Under the pieces are notes generated by a model. It was given only the letters and a program-made list of their open reading frames with translations, did no database searches and was not told where the DNA came from. A DNA stretch of 64,000 nucleotides from Pseudomonadota bacterium (lineage in GTDB: Bacteria > Pseudomonadota > Gammaproteobacteria > Burkholderiales > JAJZQI01), in NCBI GenBank assembly GCA_021851875.1, contig JAJZQI010000001.1, forward strand, positions 83,511 through 147,510, read 5' to 3'. How positions within the stretch are numbered: position 1 is the stretch's first letter; each line of letters begins with the position of its first letter. This document shows positions 24,783 through 33,152 of the stretch, piece after piece. Both the position numbers and the translations under genes were made by a program.

Positions 24783-26474
24783 TCAGTCCTGGCAGCGCCG
24801 TTGCACAAGAGCTTCAGGAGCGTGCAGGTGATAGCCCTGGGCAAAATCGATGCCCAGGCCGCGCACCGTAGCAAGCACACTTTCACTATGCACATGTTCG
24901 GCCACTGTCAGCATGCCGATTTCCTGGGCGATATGCCTGATCGAGCTGACCACGGCATGGCTGAATCGGTTGTTGCCCATTTCGAGGTCGCGAATGAGGG
25001 AACCGTCGATTTTAAGAATGTCGGCCGGCAGCGATTTCAGATAATTGAAAGAGGACATGCCGCTGCCAAAGTCGTCCAGCGCGCAGTGAAATCCCATGGA
25101 GCGCAATTGCAGCAGAAGGCGGGACGCTTCACCGATGTTGCGGATGGCTTCCGTTTCGGTAATTTCGAAACAGATATCGCGCGGGTTGATCTGGCTTTCT
25201 TCCAGGCATTGCTTGATGTAGTCGGACAGCTCATGATCGCACAAGGTGGTGCCCGACAGGTTGATAGTGTAGCAGGCGTCGGGATTGCCGCCCTGCTGCT
25301 TGAGGGACTGAAATAGCTCGCGAATGACCCAGCGATCGATGGCCGGCATCAGATTGTATTTTTCCGCAGCGGACAGAAAATGGCTGGGCGGGATGATGCG
25401 GCCCGGATTCTCTTCCAGCCGCAACAGGATTTCCCGGTGCGCACGGTGGTCGTCGCTTTCGTTGATCGGCACGATTTCCTGGAAGTAGAGGCGAAACAGA
25501 TTTTCGTCCAGCGCCCTTGTCAGTCGCGCGACCCAGGCCATTTCCTGGTGCGTGAGGGAGGAGAAGGCCTGTTCCTGGATCTGGATGTGTTGCGGCAAAT
25601 GTTTGGCGTCGTGGCAGGCTACGTCCGCTTGACTGAGTATGAGGCCGGCGCTTCCGTTGTCTTCCCGGATGGGGCAGCCGCCGATACGGACGCTGATCTC
25701 GAAGCGCTCCGTGTGCCAGACAAAGCGGTGCTGGGCCAATTCCTGGCGGATGCGTTGTGCCATTTCCCTGGCCGCCGCGTGTCCGCATTCGTGCAGGATG
25801 ATGCCAAACTCGTCGCTGCCAAGGCGGCCAATGGTATCCTGCGGTCGGGTTTGTCCACGCAGGCGCCGTGTCACTTCCTGCAGGAGTTGATCGCCGGCCA
25901 GATTGCCGCAGGTGTCGTTGATGACGCGGAACTGGTCCAGGTTCAGATGCAGCAGGGTGTGTTCCGCCTGGCGCATGCGGTTGTCGAGCAGATGGTTTTC
26001 CAGTTCCGTCAGAAAGGCCTGGCGATTGAGCAAGCCGGTCAGGCCGTCGTGGCGTGCCTGATAATGGATTTGTTCGAGCAGTTTATGCGACAGCGACATG
26101 TCCCGCATGATGGCGAGCACACGCGGACTGGGGCTGTCCGGCAATCTGCCGAAACGGATTTCCACTTGCCGGCTGACTTGCCGGGGCGGGTTGATGGAGC
26201 ATTCCAGCCGACAGGATTCGCCGTTCAGGGCAAAGTTGATTTGCTTGGCAAAATACTGGTTGTCATCCGCCAAGCCGAAGTCGGCCAGCGCCGGCATGCC
26301 GCTATCCAGGCCGAGCCACTGCTTGAGTGTGGCGTTGGCCGAATGGACGTTCATTTGATCGCAAACGACAAAGACCGCTTCATTGGACTCGGCAAAGAAG
26401 GTTTGCTGCACGACACGCTCAAGGGGGGGCGTGGTGGAAGGCGGACAGTCTTCAGCAATTTCAGAGGTTGTCAT
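24783..26474 (-). CDS. GGDEF-EAL protein with variant motifs
   Basis: The 563-residue cytosolic protein has a PAS-like N-terminus (about 20-130), a GGDEF domain (about 140-300) and an EAL domain (about 310-555). The cyclase signature reads RLGSDEFG instead of GGDEF, and the EAL signature reads EILLRL. Other EAL residues are present (ETEA, DDFGSGMSS, LKIDGSLI), but AEGVE is AEHVH. It may be a weak or regulatory enzyme, and cyclic-di-GMP hydrolysis is possible. It has no transmembrane helix. It is divergent from an HD-GYP gene. Confidence 0.88.
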   Translation of the reverse strand: MTTSEIAEDCPPSTTPPLERVVQQTFFAESNEAVFVVCDQMNVHSANATLKQWLGLDSGMPALADFGLADDNQYFAKQINFALNGESCRLECSINPPRQVSRQVEIRFGRLPDSPSPRVLAIMRDMSLSHKLLEQIHYQARHDGLTGLLNRQAFLTELENHLLDNRMRQAEHTLLHLNLDQFRVINDTCGNLAGDQLLQEVTRRLRGQTRPQDTIGRLGSDEFGIILHECGHAAAREMAQRIRQELAQHRFVWHTERFEISVRIGGCPIREDNGSAGLILSQADVACHDAKHLPQHIQIQEQAFSSLTHQEMAWVARLTRALDENLFRLYFQEIVPINESDDHRAHREILLRLEENPGRIIPPSHFLSAAEKYNLMPAIDRWVIRELFQSLKQQGGNPDACYTINLSGTTLCDHELSDYIKQCLEESQINPRDICFEITETEAIRNIGEASRLLLQLRSMGFHCALDDFGSGMSSFNYLKSLPADILKIDGSLIRDLEMGNNRFSHAVVSSIRHIAQEIGMLTVAEHVHSESVLATVRGLGIDFAQGYHLHAPEALVQRRCQD

Positions 26475-26728
26475 CTTGCTTGGTGTTGTTATTCAAGTAT
26501 GGATTCCAATAAACTTGGGGTCACTTTATCACAGGCCCCACCCAGGGTTGAACGAAAAATTTGTTACGGCATGTTACCTGTCCATGCTTGTTGTAAAAAC
26601 AACAACATACGCGATACTGTTGAAAGTATGTCAAAGGTATTGCATTTGTGCCATGGGGAGGCGGGAAGTATTTCTTGCTCTACCCGGTATTCTGATCCAG
26701 CATTACTGGGCGGCATGCTGAGGTTCAA
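26475..26728. promoter_or_regulatory. Divergent promoter gap between GGDEF-EAL and HD-GYP genes
   Basis: The 254-base gap serves two c-di-GMP genes. It holds a 7-base dyad TTGTTGT (26588-26594) / ACAACAA (26599-26605) with a 4-A spacer. No gene or clear promoter hexamers were recognised. Confidence 0.35.
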
Positions 26729-27949
26729 ATGATTAAAAAAATTGACGTAAACGATTTAACGCCGGGAATGTATATCCACGATCTGAACTGCGACTGGATG
26801 AATCATCCGTTCCTGCGCAACAGTTTCATGCTGAAGAACGGCGCGGAGTTGGGCAAAATTTTCGACGCCGGGGTGCATGAAGTCTATATCGACACCGACA
26901 AGGGATTGGATGTCGCGAATGCTCCGACCGAAGCGGAGATCCAGGCAAACCTGACGCAGGAAATGATCGCCCTTGCTGCATCCGAACCGGGCCGGATCGC
27001 ACAGGTTGCGCTGGAGGAAGAAATGGCTCGCGCCCGTAATATACGCGGGCAGGCGCACAAACTGGTACGTGACGTGATGAGCGATGTCCGGCTCGGCAAG
27101 GCAGTCCAGCTGGAGGCCGTTGAGGGCATGGTGGAAAACATCACCGGCTCCATCCTGCGCAACAGCGGGGCACTGGTTGGCCTATTGCGGATCAAGAGCA
27201 AGGATGATTACACCTTTTTGCATTCAGTCAGTGTCTGCGCCTTGATGGTGACTTTCGGCCGCTCCCTTGGACTGGATACCGCGCTCGTACGCCAAGCCGG
27301 ATTGGGTGGTTTGCTGCATGACGTGGGTAAAGCCAAGGTGCCCGACGAGATTCTCAATAAGCCCGGCCGGTTGACCGATGACGAGTTTGAAATCATTAAA
27401 CGGCATCCGGGCGATGGCCATGCTGTATTGCTGCAGACGCCCGGAGTGGGTGAGATTCCGCTGGACATCACCCGTCATCACCACGAGCGGATGGATGCGA
27501 GCGGCTATCCGGATAAATTGCCTGGCGATCAGATCAGCATGATGGCGCAAATGGCGGCGATTGTGGATGTTTACGATGCCATCACCGCGGACCGCTGTTA
27601 CCACAAAGGCATACCACCCACCGAAGCGCTGCGGAAAATCTGGGAGTGGAGCAAATTTCACTTCAATCCTCAGCTGGTGCAAGGCTTCATGCGTTGCGTG
27701 GGGATTTACCCCACGGGATCGCTGGTGCGTCTGGAGAGCGGTCGTCTGGCTGTGGTGATGCAGCAAAATGCGGTGAATATGCTGCAACCCAAAGTGAAGG
27801 CGATATTCAGCACCAAATCCAATGCCTACATTCCGCCTGTGATGATCGACCTATCCCGTTCCATGGGCGCGGGGGGAGCAGACGCCATCGTCGGCCACGA
27901 AGATCCGCTCAAGCTGGGCATCGATACCGAGCGCTTCTTCGCTGTCTGA
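26729..27949 (+). CDS. HD-GYP phosphodiesterase with N-terminal DUF3391
   Basis: The 406-residue protein carries an N-terminal DUF3391-like domain (KKIDVNDLTPGMYIHDLNCDWMNHPF) and a C-terminal HD-GYP domain (about 165-340). The metal and signature residues are intact: HDVGKAKVPDEIL, HHERMDASGYPDKLPG and DVYDAITADR. It is expected to hydrolyse c-di-GMP. The start has only a poor ribosome site (GAGGTTCAA) but gives the domain its complete N-terminus. It is divergent from the GGDEF-EAL gene. Confidence 0.93.
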   Translation: MIKKIDVNDLTPGMYIHDLNCDWMNHPFLRNSFMLKNGAELGKIFDAGVHEVYIDTDKGLDVANAPTEAEIQANLTQEMIALAASEPGRIAQVALEEEMARARNIRGQAHKLVRDVMSDVRLGKAVQLEAVEGMVENITGSILRNSGALVGLLRIKSKDDYTFLHSVSVCALMVTFGRSLGLDTALVRQAGLGGLLHDVGKAKVPDEILNKPGRLTDDEFEIIKRHPGDGHAVLLQTPGVGEIPLDITRHHHERMDASGYPDKLPGDQISMMAQMAAIVDVYDAITADRCYHKGIPPTEALRKIWEWSKFHFNPQLVQGFMRCVGIYPTGSLVRLESGRLAVVMQQNAVNMLQPKVKAIFSTKSNAYIPPVMIDLSRSMGAGGADAIVGHEDPLKLGIDTERFFAV

Positions 27950-27976
27950 ACCCGCGCGGCCAAGATCGCTGGACGC

Positions 27977-28204
27977 CTACAGGCCCACCATTTGCGCGGT
28001 AAAGCCGGCTTCCCTTACCTTTGCCAGCAGCACGGCGCTGCGGGCAACATCCGGGTCATAGGCCACCATCATCAGCTGGTTGCGTCCCGGATTGAAATGG
28101 GACGAGACGACGCCATCTATTGCGCGCACCCTGTCTTCGAGCACATGCTGAGCGTCCACGCTGAGTGGTTCATTGACATGAATCATGATATCGCTAAGGT
28201 TCAT
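27977..28204 (-). CDS. Small HMA-fold-like protein without CxxC
   Basis: A 75-residue protein whose pattern (IMIHVNEPLS..LEDRVRAIDGVVSSHFNPGRNQLMMVAYDPD..LLAKVREAGFTAQMVGL) follows the beta-alpha-beta-beta-alpha-beta order of heavy-metal-associated domains. The metal-binding CxxC is missing, so a copper role is doubtful. The start at 28204 is supported by AGGAGG. It is convergent with the HD-GYP gene, 27 bases away. Function unknown. Confidence 0.7.
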   Translation of the reverse strand: MNLSDIMIHVNEPLSVDAQHVLEDRVRAIDGVVSSHFNPGRNQLMMVAYDPDVARSAVLLAKVREAGFTAQMVGL

Positions 28205-28395
28205 GGTGTCCTCCTCGTTGTCCGGCAGGAATGAAAAGACACTCCAATTATAGTTCACGCTCAATGAATTCAAGTGATTGGACAGGTTAGTCTGCCGGCG
28301 GCTGTTTTATCTTGGTCCGGGTACTTGATTTTTGATGGCGGGAAAGGATAATTAAAGATGTAACTATCCTGTTTCTCACACTAAAAGGAAAATTT

Positions 28396-28782
28396 ATGTC
28401 GCACTACCATGCCGTGGCCTGGCTGGACCATGCTGAAGCCCACGTAATGCATATCAGTCCTGACGACGTGGAAGCATCCATTGTTCGTCCGGCGCAGGCT
28501 CACCGTCATTTACACAACAAGCGCGGCGCGGTTGGCGTGGGGCGTGTTGCGGAAGATGCCCAGTACTACCACGAGATCGTTGAGGCGCTGCAGGGCGCCC
28601 ATGAAATCCTGATTGTGGGCCCCTCGTCCGCCAAGCTGAGTCTGATCAAGCATATTCACAGCCATGATGCCCAGATGGCCGATAAGGTGATCGGGGTTGA
28701 AACGGTTGATCATCCGAGCGATGCGCAACTGGTGGCCTATGCCCGCAAGTATTTCGAGCAAGCAGACCGCATGCTGCCGTAA
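28396..28782 (+). CDS. Conserved small protein of the eRF1/pelota-like 'translational machinery' family
   Basis: The 128-residue protein reads like the family usually labelled translational machinery protein: SHYHAVAWLDHAEAHVMHI at the start, EIVEALQGAHEILIVGPSSAKLSLIKHI in the middle and GVETVDHPSDAQLVAYARKYF at the end. The GPSxAK segment resembles the central fold of eRF1 domain 3 and of host-attachment-type proteins. It is rich in histidine near the N-terminus. It has a good ribosome site (AAAAGGAAAA) and its own terminator, so it is monocistronic. The role is not established. Confidence 0.7.
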   Translation: MSHYHAVAWLDHAEAHVMHISPDDVEASIVRPAQAHRHLHNKRGAVGVGRVAEDAQYYHEIVEALQGAHEILIVGPSSAKLSLIKHIHSHDAQMADKVIGVETVDHPSDAQLVAYARKYFEQADRMLP

Positions 28783-28800
28783 GCGGAGCGCGCGCCCAAT

Positions 28801-28829
28801 AAAAAACCTGCCTTTAGGCGGGTTTTTTT
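28801..28829 (+). terminator. Rho-independent terminator
   Basis: AAAAAACCTGCC pairs with GGCGGGTTTTTT around a TTTA loop and is followed by T residues. It lies 18 bases after the stop of the small translational-machinery-type gene. Confidence 0.9.
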
Positions 28830-28866
28830 ATTGCCGATGAGCCGCATTCTGAGTCATTCGCTTGAG

Positions 28867-29211
28867 TCACTCAGTCAGTCGTGCGTCCGCCGTGGCGGTA
28901 TTTTTGTCGATAGTGAACGCCATTTCGCAGTATTCGTTCTGTTCCTCAAGCGGGGTTGGGTCATCGGCGCAACTGCAGCCGGCAATCAGGCTGGTGAAGA
29001 AGATACCCACCTTCAATTCAACATGCGTGGCGGATTCGCTGGCCGTAAGCAACATGGCTCCCAGCGGCTTTTCGACCACATGGCTGCCCAGTCTGAGCGC
29101 CTGCTGCAAGGGCAGTTGGTGCACATGCAACTGCTCCAGTTCGCTTTTGCATGTCTGGCGGAAATGCTTGCTGCCCCAGGCATCCAGCGTAAGAGGCAGG
29201 CGGAGGGTCAC
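28867..29211 (-). CDS. Conserved hypothetical protein with CxC-DDPTP motif
   Basis: A 114-residue protein starting at GTG 29211 after AAGGGAGA. The C-terminal half holds KVGIFFTSLIAGCSCADDPTPLEEQNEYCE, with three closely placed cysteines that could bind a metal, and an acidic tail. The N-terminal half is helical. I recall homologues as short uncharacterised proteins in proteobacteria but no function. It is the second gene of a minus-strand pair, 11 bases after a small membrane protein. Confidence 0.65.
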   Translation of the reverse strand: MTLRLPLTLDAWGSKHFRQTCKSELEQLHVHQLPLQQALRLGSHVVEKPLGAMLLTASESATHVELKVGIFFTSLIAGCSCADDPTPLEEQNEYCEMAFTIDKNTATADARLTE

Positions 29212-29222
29212 TGTATCTCCCT

Positions 29223-29426
29223 TTACAGCCGAACAAAATACGGTAAAGCCGTCAGGATGGCGCCAATTGCCACCAGAGGCAGGGTGGTCGAGACGAAATA
29301 GGGGTAGATCATCAGTGCCAGACCGCAAACCAAAGGAACCGGTTTTTGCTGTTTGCGGCCGTAAATGAAGAACCCCAGCCCGATTGAGCTGAACAGCACG
29401 CCGAGAAAGAGTGCGCTGGCATCCAT
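29223..29426 (-). CDS. Small two-helix membrane protein
   Basis: A 67-residue protein, mostly hydrophobic: LFLGVLFSSIGLGFFIYG, a basic loop RKQQK, PLVCGLALMIYPYF and LPLVAIGAILTALPYFV. This fits two to three membrane helices. The ATG at 29426 lies ten bases after the Old Yellow Enzyme stop, so the three minus-strand genes may be one operon. Function unknown. Confidence 0.6.
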   Translation of the reverse strand: MDASALFLGVLFSSIGLGFFIYGRKQQKPVPLVCGLALMIYPYFVSTTLPLVAIGAILTALPYFVRL

Positions 29427-29434
29427 CCGGCAGC

Positions 29435-30502
29435 TCAGCCGTTCATGCTGGGGTAATCGGTATAGCCTTGCGGTCCCGGCGTATAGAAGGTGGCCGGGTC
29501 TGCCGCATTGAGCGGCGCGCCGGCCTTGAATCGGGCGGGCAGGTCCGGGTTGGCCAGGAAGGCGGCGCCGAAGGCCACTGCATCCACTTGGCCGGCTGCA
29601 ATGGCGGCTTCGGCTTCGGTTTGCGTATAGCCCATATTGCCGATCAGGACGCCCTTGTAGTTGGCGCGCACGGGGGGGATGACGTCGCCGGTCTGCTGCT
29701 GGAAAAAATCGCCGCGCATCAGGTGCAGATAGGCCAGCTTGAAATCGTTGAGTTGGCCGGCCAGCCAGCTGTACAGTCCGACGGGATCGCTGTCGATCAT
29801 GCTGTTGTAGCTGTTGAGCGGCGAGAACCGCACACCCACCCGGTCGCTGCCCCACACGCCATTGACCGCCTCGAGCACTTCAAACAGCAGGCGAGCGCGG
29901 TTCTCGCGCGAACCGCCGTAGGGGCCTGTGCGCTTGTTTGAGCCATCGCGCAGGAACTCATCCAGCAAGTAGCCGTTCGCGCCGTGCACCTCGACACCGT
30001 CGAAGCCGGCGGCCTTGGCATTGACGGCGGCCTGACGGAAGCCGGCCACAATGCCGGGCAGTTCGTCGTCGCGCAGCTCATGCGGCACGACATAGGGTTG
30101 TTTGCCTGCCGGCGTATGCACTTCGGCATCGATGGCGATGGCACTGGGCGCGACCGGCTGTTTGCCGTTGTTCAGCAGCGGATGGCAGGCTCGTCCGCCG
30201 TGCCAGATTTGCAGGAAAATGCGACCGCCGGCGGCATGCACGGCGTCAGTGGTTTTTTTCCAGCCGGCGACTTGTGCCGCCGAATAAATGCCGGGTTCAC
30301 GCCAAAAGGCGGAGTTGCCCTCCATGGCCATGGTCGCCTCCGCGATAATCAGGCCGGCACTGGCGCGCTGGGCGTAATGCTGCGCAATCAGGTCGCCGGG
30401 CACGTGATCATCTTCGGCCCGGCAGCGGGTCAGCGGGGCCATCAAAATACGGTTGGGCAGGGTAAGAGCGCCCGCTTGCAGCGGGGTGAACAGCATGGAC
30501 AT
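29435..30502 (-). CDS. Old Yellow Enzyme family alkene reductase
   Basis: The 355-residue flavoprotein has a TIM-barrel typical of NemA-type FMN reductases: LPNRILMAPLTRCRA, LQIWHGGRACHP (substrate His), GFDGVEVHGANGYLLDEFLRD, and the C-terminal AFGAAFLANPDLPARF phosphate site. Such enzymes reduce activated alkenes, N-ethylmaleimide or nitro esters using NAD(P)H. The start at 30502 follows GGAGC. A 9-base inverted repeat overlies the region just upstream, a possible repressor site. The physiological substrate is unknown. Confidence 0.92.
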   Translation of the reverse strand: MSMLFTPLQAGALTLPNRILMAPLTRCRAEDDHVPGDLIAQHYAQRASAGLIIAEATMAMEGNSAFWREPGIYSAAQVAGWKKTTDAVHAAGGRIFLQIWHGGRACHPLLNNGKQPVAPSAIAIDAEVHTPAGKQPYVVPHELRDDELPGIVAGFRQAAVNAKAAGFDGVEVHGANGYLLDEFLRDGSNKRTGPYGGSRENRARLLFEVLEAVNGVWGSDRVGVRFSPLNSYNSMIDSDPVGLYSWLAGQLNDFKLAYLHLMRGDFFQQQTGDVIPPVRANYKGVLIGNMGYTQTEAEAAIAAGQVDAVAFGAAFLANPDLPARFKAGAPLNAADPATFYTPGPQGYTDYPSMNG

Positions 30503-30546
30503 ACGATGCTCCAGTACGGGGAAGAATGACAGTATTAGAGCATCGT
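30503..30546. promoter_or_regulatory. 9-base inverted repeat upstream of the Old Yellow Enzyme gene
   Basis: ACGATGCTC (30503-30511) and GAGCATCGT (30538-30546) form perfect arms separated by 26 bases, ending right at the start codon. The position would let a dimeric repressor cover the promoter or the ribosome site. No regulator gene is adjacent. Confidence 0.4.
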
Positions 30547-30587
30547 TGGGTAATTAGTTCCACTTGTCACTGCGGCGGTCGTCCCGT

Positions 30588-31709
30588 TCATGGGTGGTGT
30601 TCCGGATAGTGCGGGTGGATGGCGATGGGGATGCGGCGCGGGCCGAAGCAGCCATGGTATGCGCCGAAGCGTCCGGCGATGGGGTGCTGGCAGAATTCGC
30701 AGCGGCCCTCGGCAGTTACATGATAGGCGCGGATGTCATACCAGTCGCGCTGGATGACCATTTTCTTGCAACCGGGGCAGTAGGTGCTGCCGCCCGCTTC
30801 GTCGTGCACATTGCCGGTGTAGACATAGTTGAGGCCGGCATCCATGGCGATTTTGCGCGCGCGCGTCAGGGTCGCGGTCGGGGTGGCGGGCACGTCCAGC
30901 ATTTTGTAGTCGGGGTGGAAGGCGGAAAAGTGCAGGGGCACATCCGGTCCGAGTTCTTTGGCAACCCATTGCGTCAGACCGGTGATTTCCTGATCGCTGT
31001 CGTTGTGCCCGGGAATGAGCAGGGTGGTGATTTCCAGCCAGCAATCCGTTTCGTGGTGTACGTAGGCCAACGTGTCCAGTACCGGCTGCAGGTGGCCGCC
31101 GGACAGCTTGAAATAGAAATCCTCGGTAAAGGCCTTCAGGTCGATGTTGGCGGCATCCATCCTGGCGTAGAAGTCGCGCCGCGCCTGCTCGTGCATGTAG
31201 CCTGCGGTGACGGCCACGGTTTTGATGCCCAGCGCGTGGCAGGCATCCGCCGTGTCCATGGCGTATTCGGCAAAGATGACCGGGTCGTTGTAGGTGAAGG
31301 CGACGCTTTGACAATCGTGTTCCTTGGCGATGCGGGCGATGGTCTCGGGCGAGGCCTCGTCCATCAGGCGATCCATGTCGCGCGACTTGGAAATGTCCCA
31401 GTTCTGACAGAATTTGCAGGCCAGATTGCAGCCCGCCGTGCCGAAGGAGAACACGCTGCTGCCGGGGTAGAAGTGATTCAAGGGCTTTTTCTCGATCGGG
31501 TCGATACAAAAACCGGATGAGCGGCCATAGGTGGTCAGGATCATCTGCTCGCCGATACGCTGGCGCACAAAACAGGCACCGCGCTGGCCTTCATGCAGCT
31601 TGCAGTCGCGCGGGCACAGATCGCACTGCATGCGGCCGTCCGCCAGCATGTGCCAGTAACGGCCGGCGTAGTTGCTCTGGCCGGGGGTGATTTCGGTCAT
31701 TGGGTCCAT
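30588..31709 (-). CDS. amrS: AmmeMemoRadiSam system radical SAM enzyme
   Basis: A 373-residue radical SAM protein. The Fe-S/SAM motif is Cys94, Cys98 and Cys101 (TAGCNLACKFCQNW). Extra cysteines occur near the N-terminus (CDLCPRDCKL, Cys29/32/36, and Cys46) and in C-terminal knuckles (YCPGCKKM and CEFCQHP), as in the AmrS family related to pyruvate-formate-lyase activases. The ATG at 31709 follows GAGG; a second ATG at 31700 overlaps the upstream stop. It is the third gene of a Memo-AMMECR1-AmrS operon. The substrate is not known. Confidence 0.93.
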   Translation of the reverse strand: MDPMTEITPGQSNYAGRYWHMLADGRMQCDLCPRDCKLHEGQRGACFVRQRIGEQMILTTYGRSSGFCIDPIEKKPLNHFYPGSSVFSFGTAGCNLACKFCQNWDISKSRDMDRLMDEASPETIARIAKEHDCQSVAFTYNDPVIFAEYAMDTADACHALGIKTVAVTAGYMHEQARRDFYARMDAANIDLKAFTEDFYFKLSGGHLQPVLDTLAYVHHETDCWLEITTLLIPGHNDSDQEITGLTQWVAKELGPDVPLHFSAFHPDYKMLDVPATPTATLTRARKIAMDAGLNYVYTGNVHDEAGGSTYCPGCKKMVIQRDWYDIRAYHVTAEGRCEFCQHPIAGRFGAYHGCFGPRRIPIAIHPHYPEHHP

Positions 31710-32248
31710 TTTTGTACCTCGTAGTGCGACAATTTGAGTCCGTCGTTCCAGAAATTGGCCGGCAGGCCGGCCTTCAGCTTCAGGTGGCGCATGAACTGAT
31801 GCGGATCGGGCAGGCTGTCCCATACCTGCGGCAGGAATGTGCCCCGGTTCAGGCCGTATTCGAGCATAACACCGTCGATATGCGGGCGCAGTTGGGCGAT
31901 GGCATCCTCTTCGCCGGTAAAATGCATTTCCTGCGGGGGGGTGAGGAGGGAGACTTCCACCTTGATGCCGGGCCACTCGCTCAGGCTGACCGGGGCAAAG
32001 CGCGGATCGCTGAAGGCGGCGGCCAGCGCGTTGTGCACCACATCGTCCTGCAGGGGACGCCAGGCCTCCAGGCTGCCAATGCAGCCGCGCAGATTGCCCT
32101 GTTTGGTGAGCGTGACAAAGGTGGCGCCGGGCTGTTTCAGCCAGGCGGCCGTCAGATCGACATTCACCGCTTCCTGCTGATCCAGCGCACGGCTGATGGC
32201 CTGATGCGCCAGTTTGATCAGCTGTTGTCCCTGTTCAGTGCTCAGCAT
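31697..32248 (-). CDS. amrA: AMMECR1-domain protein (AmmeMemoRadiSam protein A)
   Basis: A 183-residue AMMECR1 protein with the hallmark LRGCIGSLEAW motif (KQGNLRGCIGS) and FSDPRFAPVSLSEWPGIKVEVSLLTPP. The conserved cysteine and arginine in LRGCIGS form the likely active cleft. The biochemical activity of the family is unknown. The start at 32248 follows GAGG at a six-base spacing and overlaps the Memo stop by 14 bases; ATG 32260 is an alternative. The stop overlaps AmrS. Confidence 0.92.
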   Translation of the reverse strand: MLSTEQGQQLIKLAHQAISRALDQQEAVNVDLTAAWLKQPGATFVTLTKQGNLRGCIGSLEAWRPLQDDVVHNALAAAFSDPRFAPVSLSEWPGIKVEVSLLTPPQEMHFTGEEDAIAQLRPHIDGVMLEYGLNRGTFLPQVWDSLPDPHQFMRHLKLKAGLPANFWNDGLKLSHYEVQKWTQ

Positions 32249-33059
32249 GGTCGGCCTCATAGAACGCCAGCGCGCTGTAGCCCACCACACGGTCCTGATC
32301 GCCTTCGGTGTCGCCGGAATTGCGCAGGTCGAGCAGGTAGGGTTGCAAGCGGTGCCGTTGGGCCAGTTCAAGCAGGCCGTTGACAGGCGTTGCGCCGCAG
32401 GCTTCGCGGTGACCGATATGATGATCCAGCTGCAGCATGCGCTGCACCGTCCGGCTGTCGCAGTGGCGGGCCTGTTCATAGGTCAGATAATGCGACAGGT
32501 CGGAGCTGATGACGATGAGCGTGTCATCCTCGCCCCACAGTTGTTCCAGCACTTCCGCCACTTCGTCGGGGGTGGCGTCGCCAACGGCCAGCGGCACCAG
32601 CGTGAAGTCGTGCAATACGCTTTGCAGAAAGGGCAGTTGCACTTCCAGCGAGTGCTCCCAGGCATGGGCCGCCACGCTGGTTGAAACTTGCGGCAGGGTG
32701 GCGATCCGGCTTATTGCTTCGCTGTCGACGGCAATGCTGCCCAGCGGCGTGCTGAATGCGTCGGCACCGGGCAGCGCCAGGCCGCGTACGGCGACGCGGT
32801 GTACCGGGCCGAGCAGAATAACCCGATGGATTACCTTGCGGTAAGGCTGCAGCAGGCGATAGGCCTGCGCGGCCACCACGCCGGAATAGATGTACCCGGC
32901 GTGCGGCACGACCAACGCCTTGGGAGCATGCGCCGGCAAGGCCTGCGGGCTGGCCTGCTTGGGCGGTTCGGTGAGAAAGTGCTGTATCAGGTGCGACAGC
33001 GACGAGCTCTCGGCCGGATAAAATGCCCCGGCAACGGCGGCAAGACGAGTATGGCCCAT
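32235..33059 (-). CDS. amrB: Memo-family protein (AmmeMemoRadiSam protein B)
   Basis: The 274-residue protein has Memo motifs: VVPHAGYIYSGVVAAQAY, ILLGPVHRV, AWEHSLEVQLPFLQ, VISSDLSHYLTYEQA and CGATPVNGLL. The fold is that of extradiol-type dioxygenases, with histidines and a cysteine clustered in the site; human MEMO1 binds metal. ATG 33059 after GGGAGTG starts the operon. It is divergent from the peptide-type ABC transporter with only 93 bases between. Confidence 0.92.
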   Translation of the reverse strand: MGHTRLAAVAGAFYPAESSSLSHLIQHFLTEPPKQASPQALPAHAPKALVVPHAGYIYSGVVAAQAYRLLQPYRKVIHRVILLGPVHRVAVRGLALPGADAFSTPLGSIAVDSEAISRIATLPQVSTSVAAHAWEHSLEVQLPFLQSVLHDFTLVPLAVGDATPDEVAEVLEQLWGEDDTLIVISSDLSHYLTYEQARHCDSRTVQRMLQLDHHIGHREACGATPVNGLLELAQRHRLQPYLLDLRNSGDTEGDQDRVVGYSALAFYEADHAEH

Positions 33060-33152
33060 GCTGATCACTCCCAAACCAGATAGATGTATCCAATTCAAAG
33101 TATAGACAGGAATGGTGCATTTCAAGGGAGAATATGCATAGAATAGCGGCTT

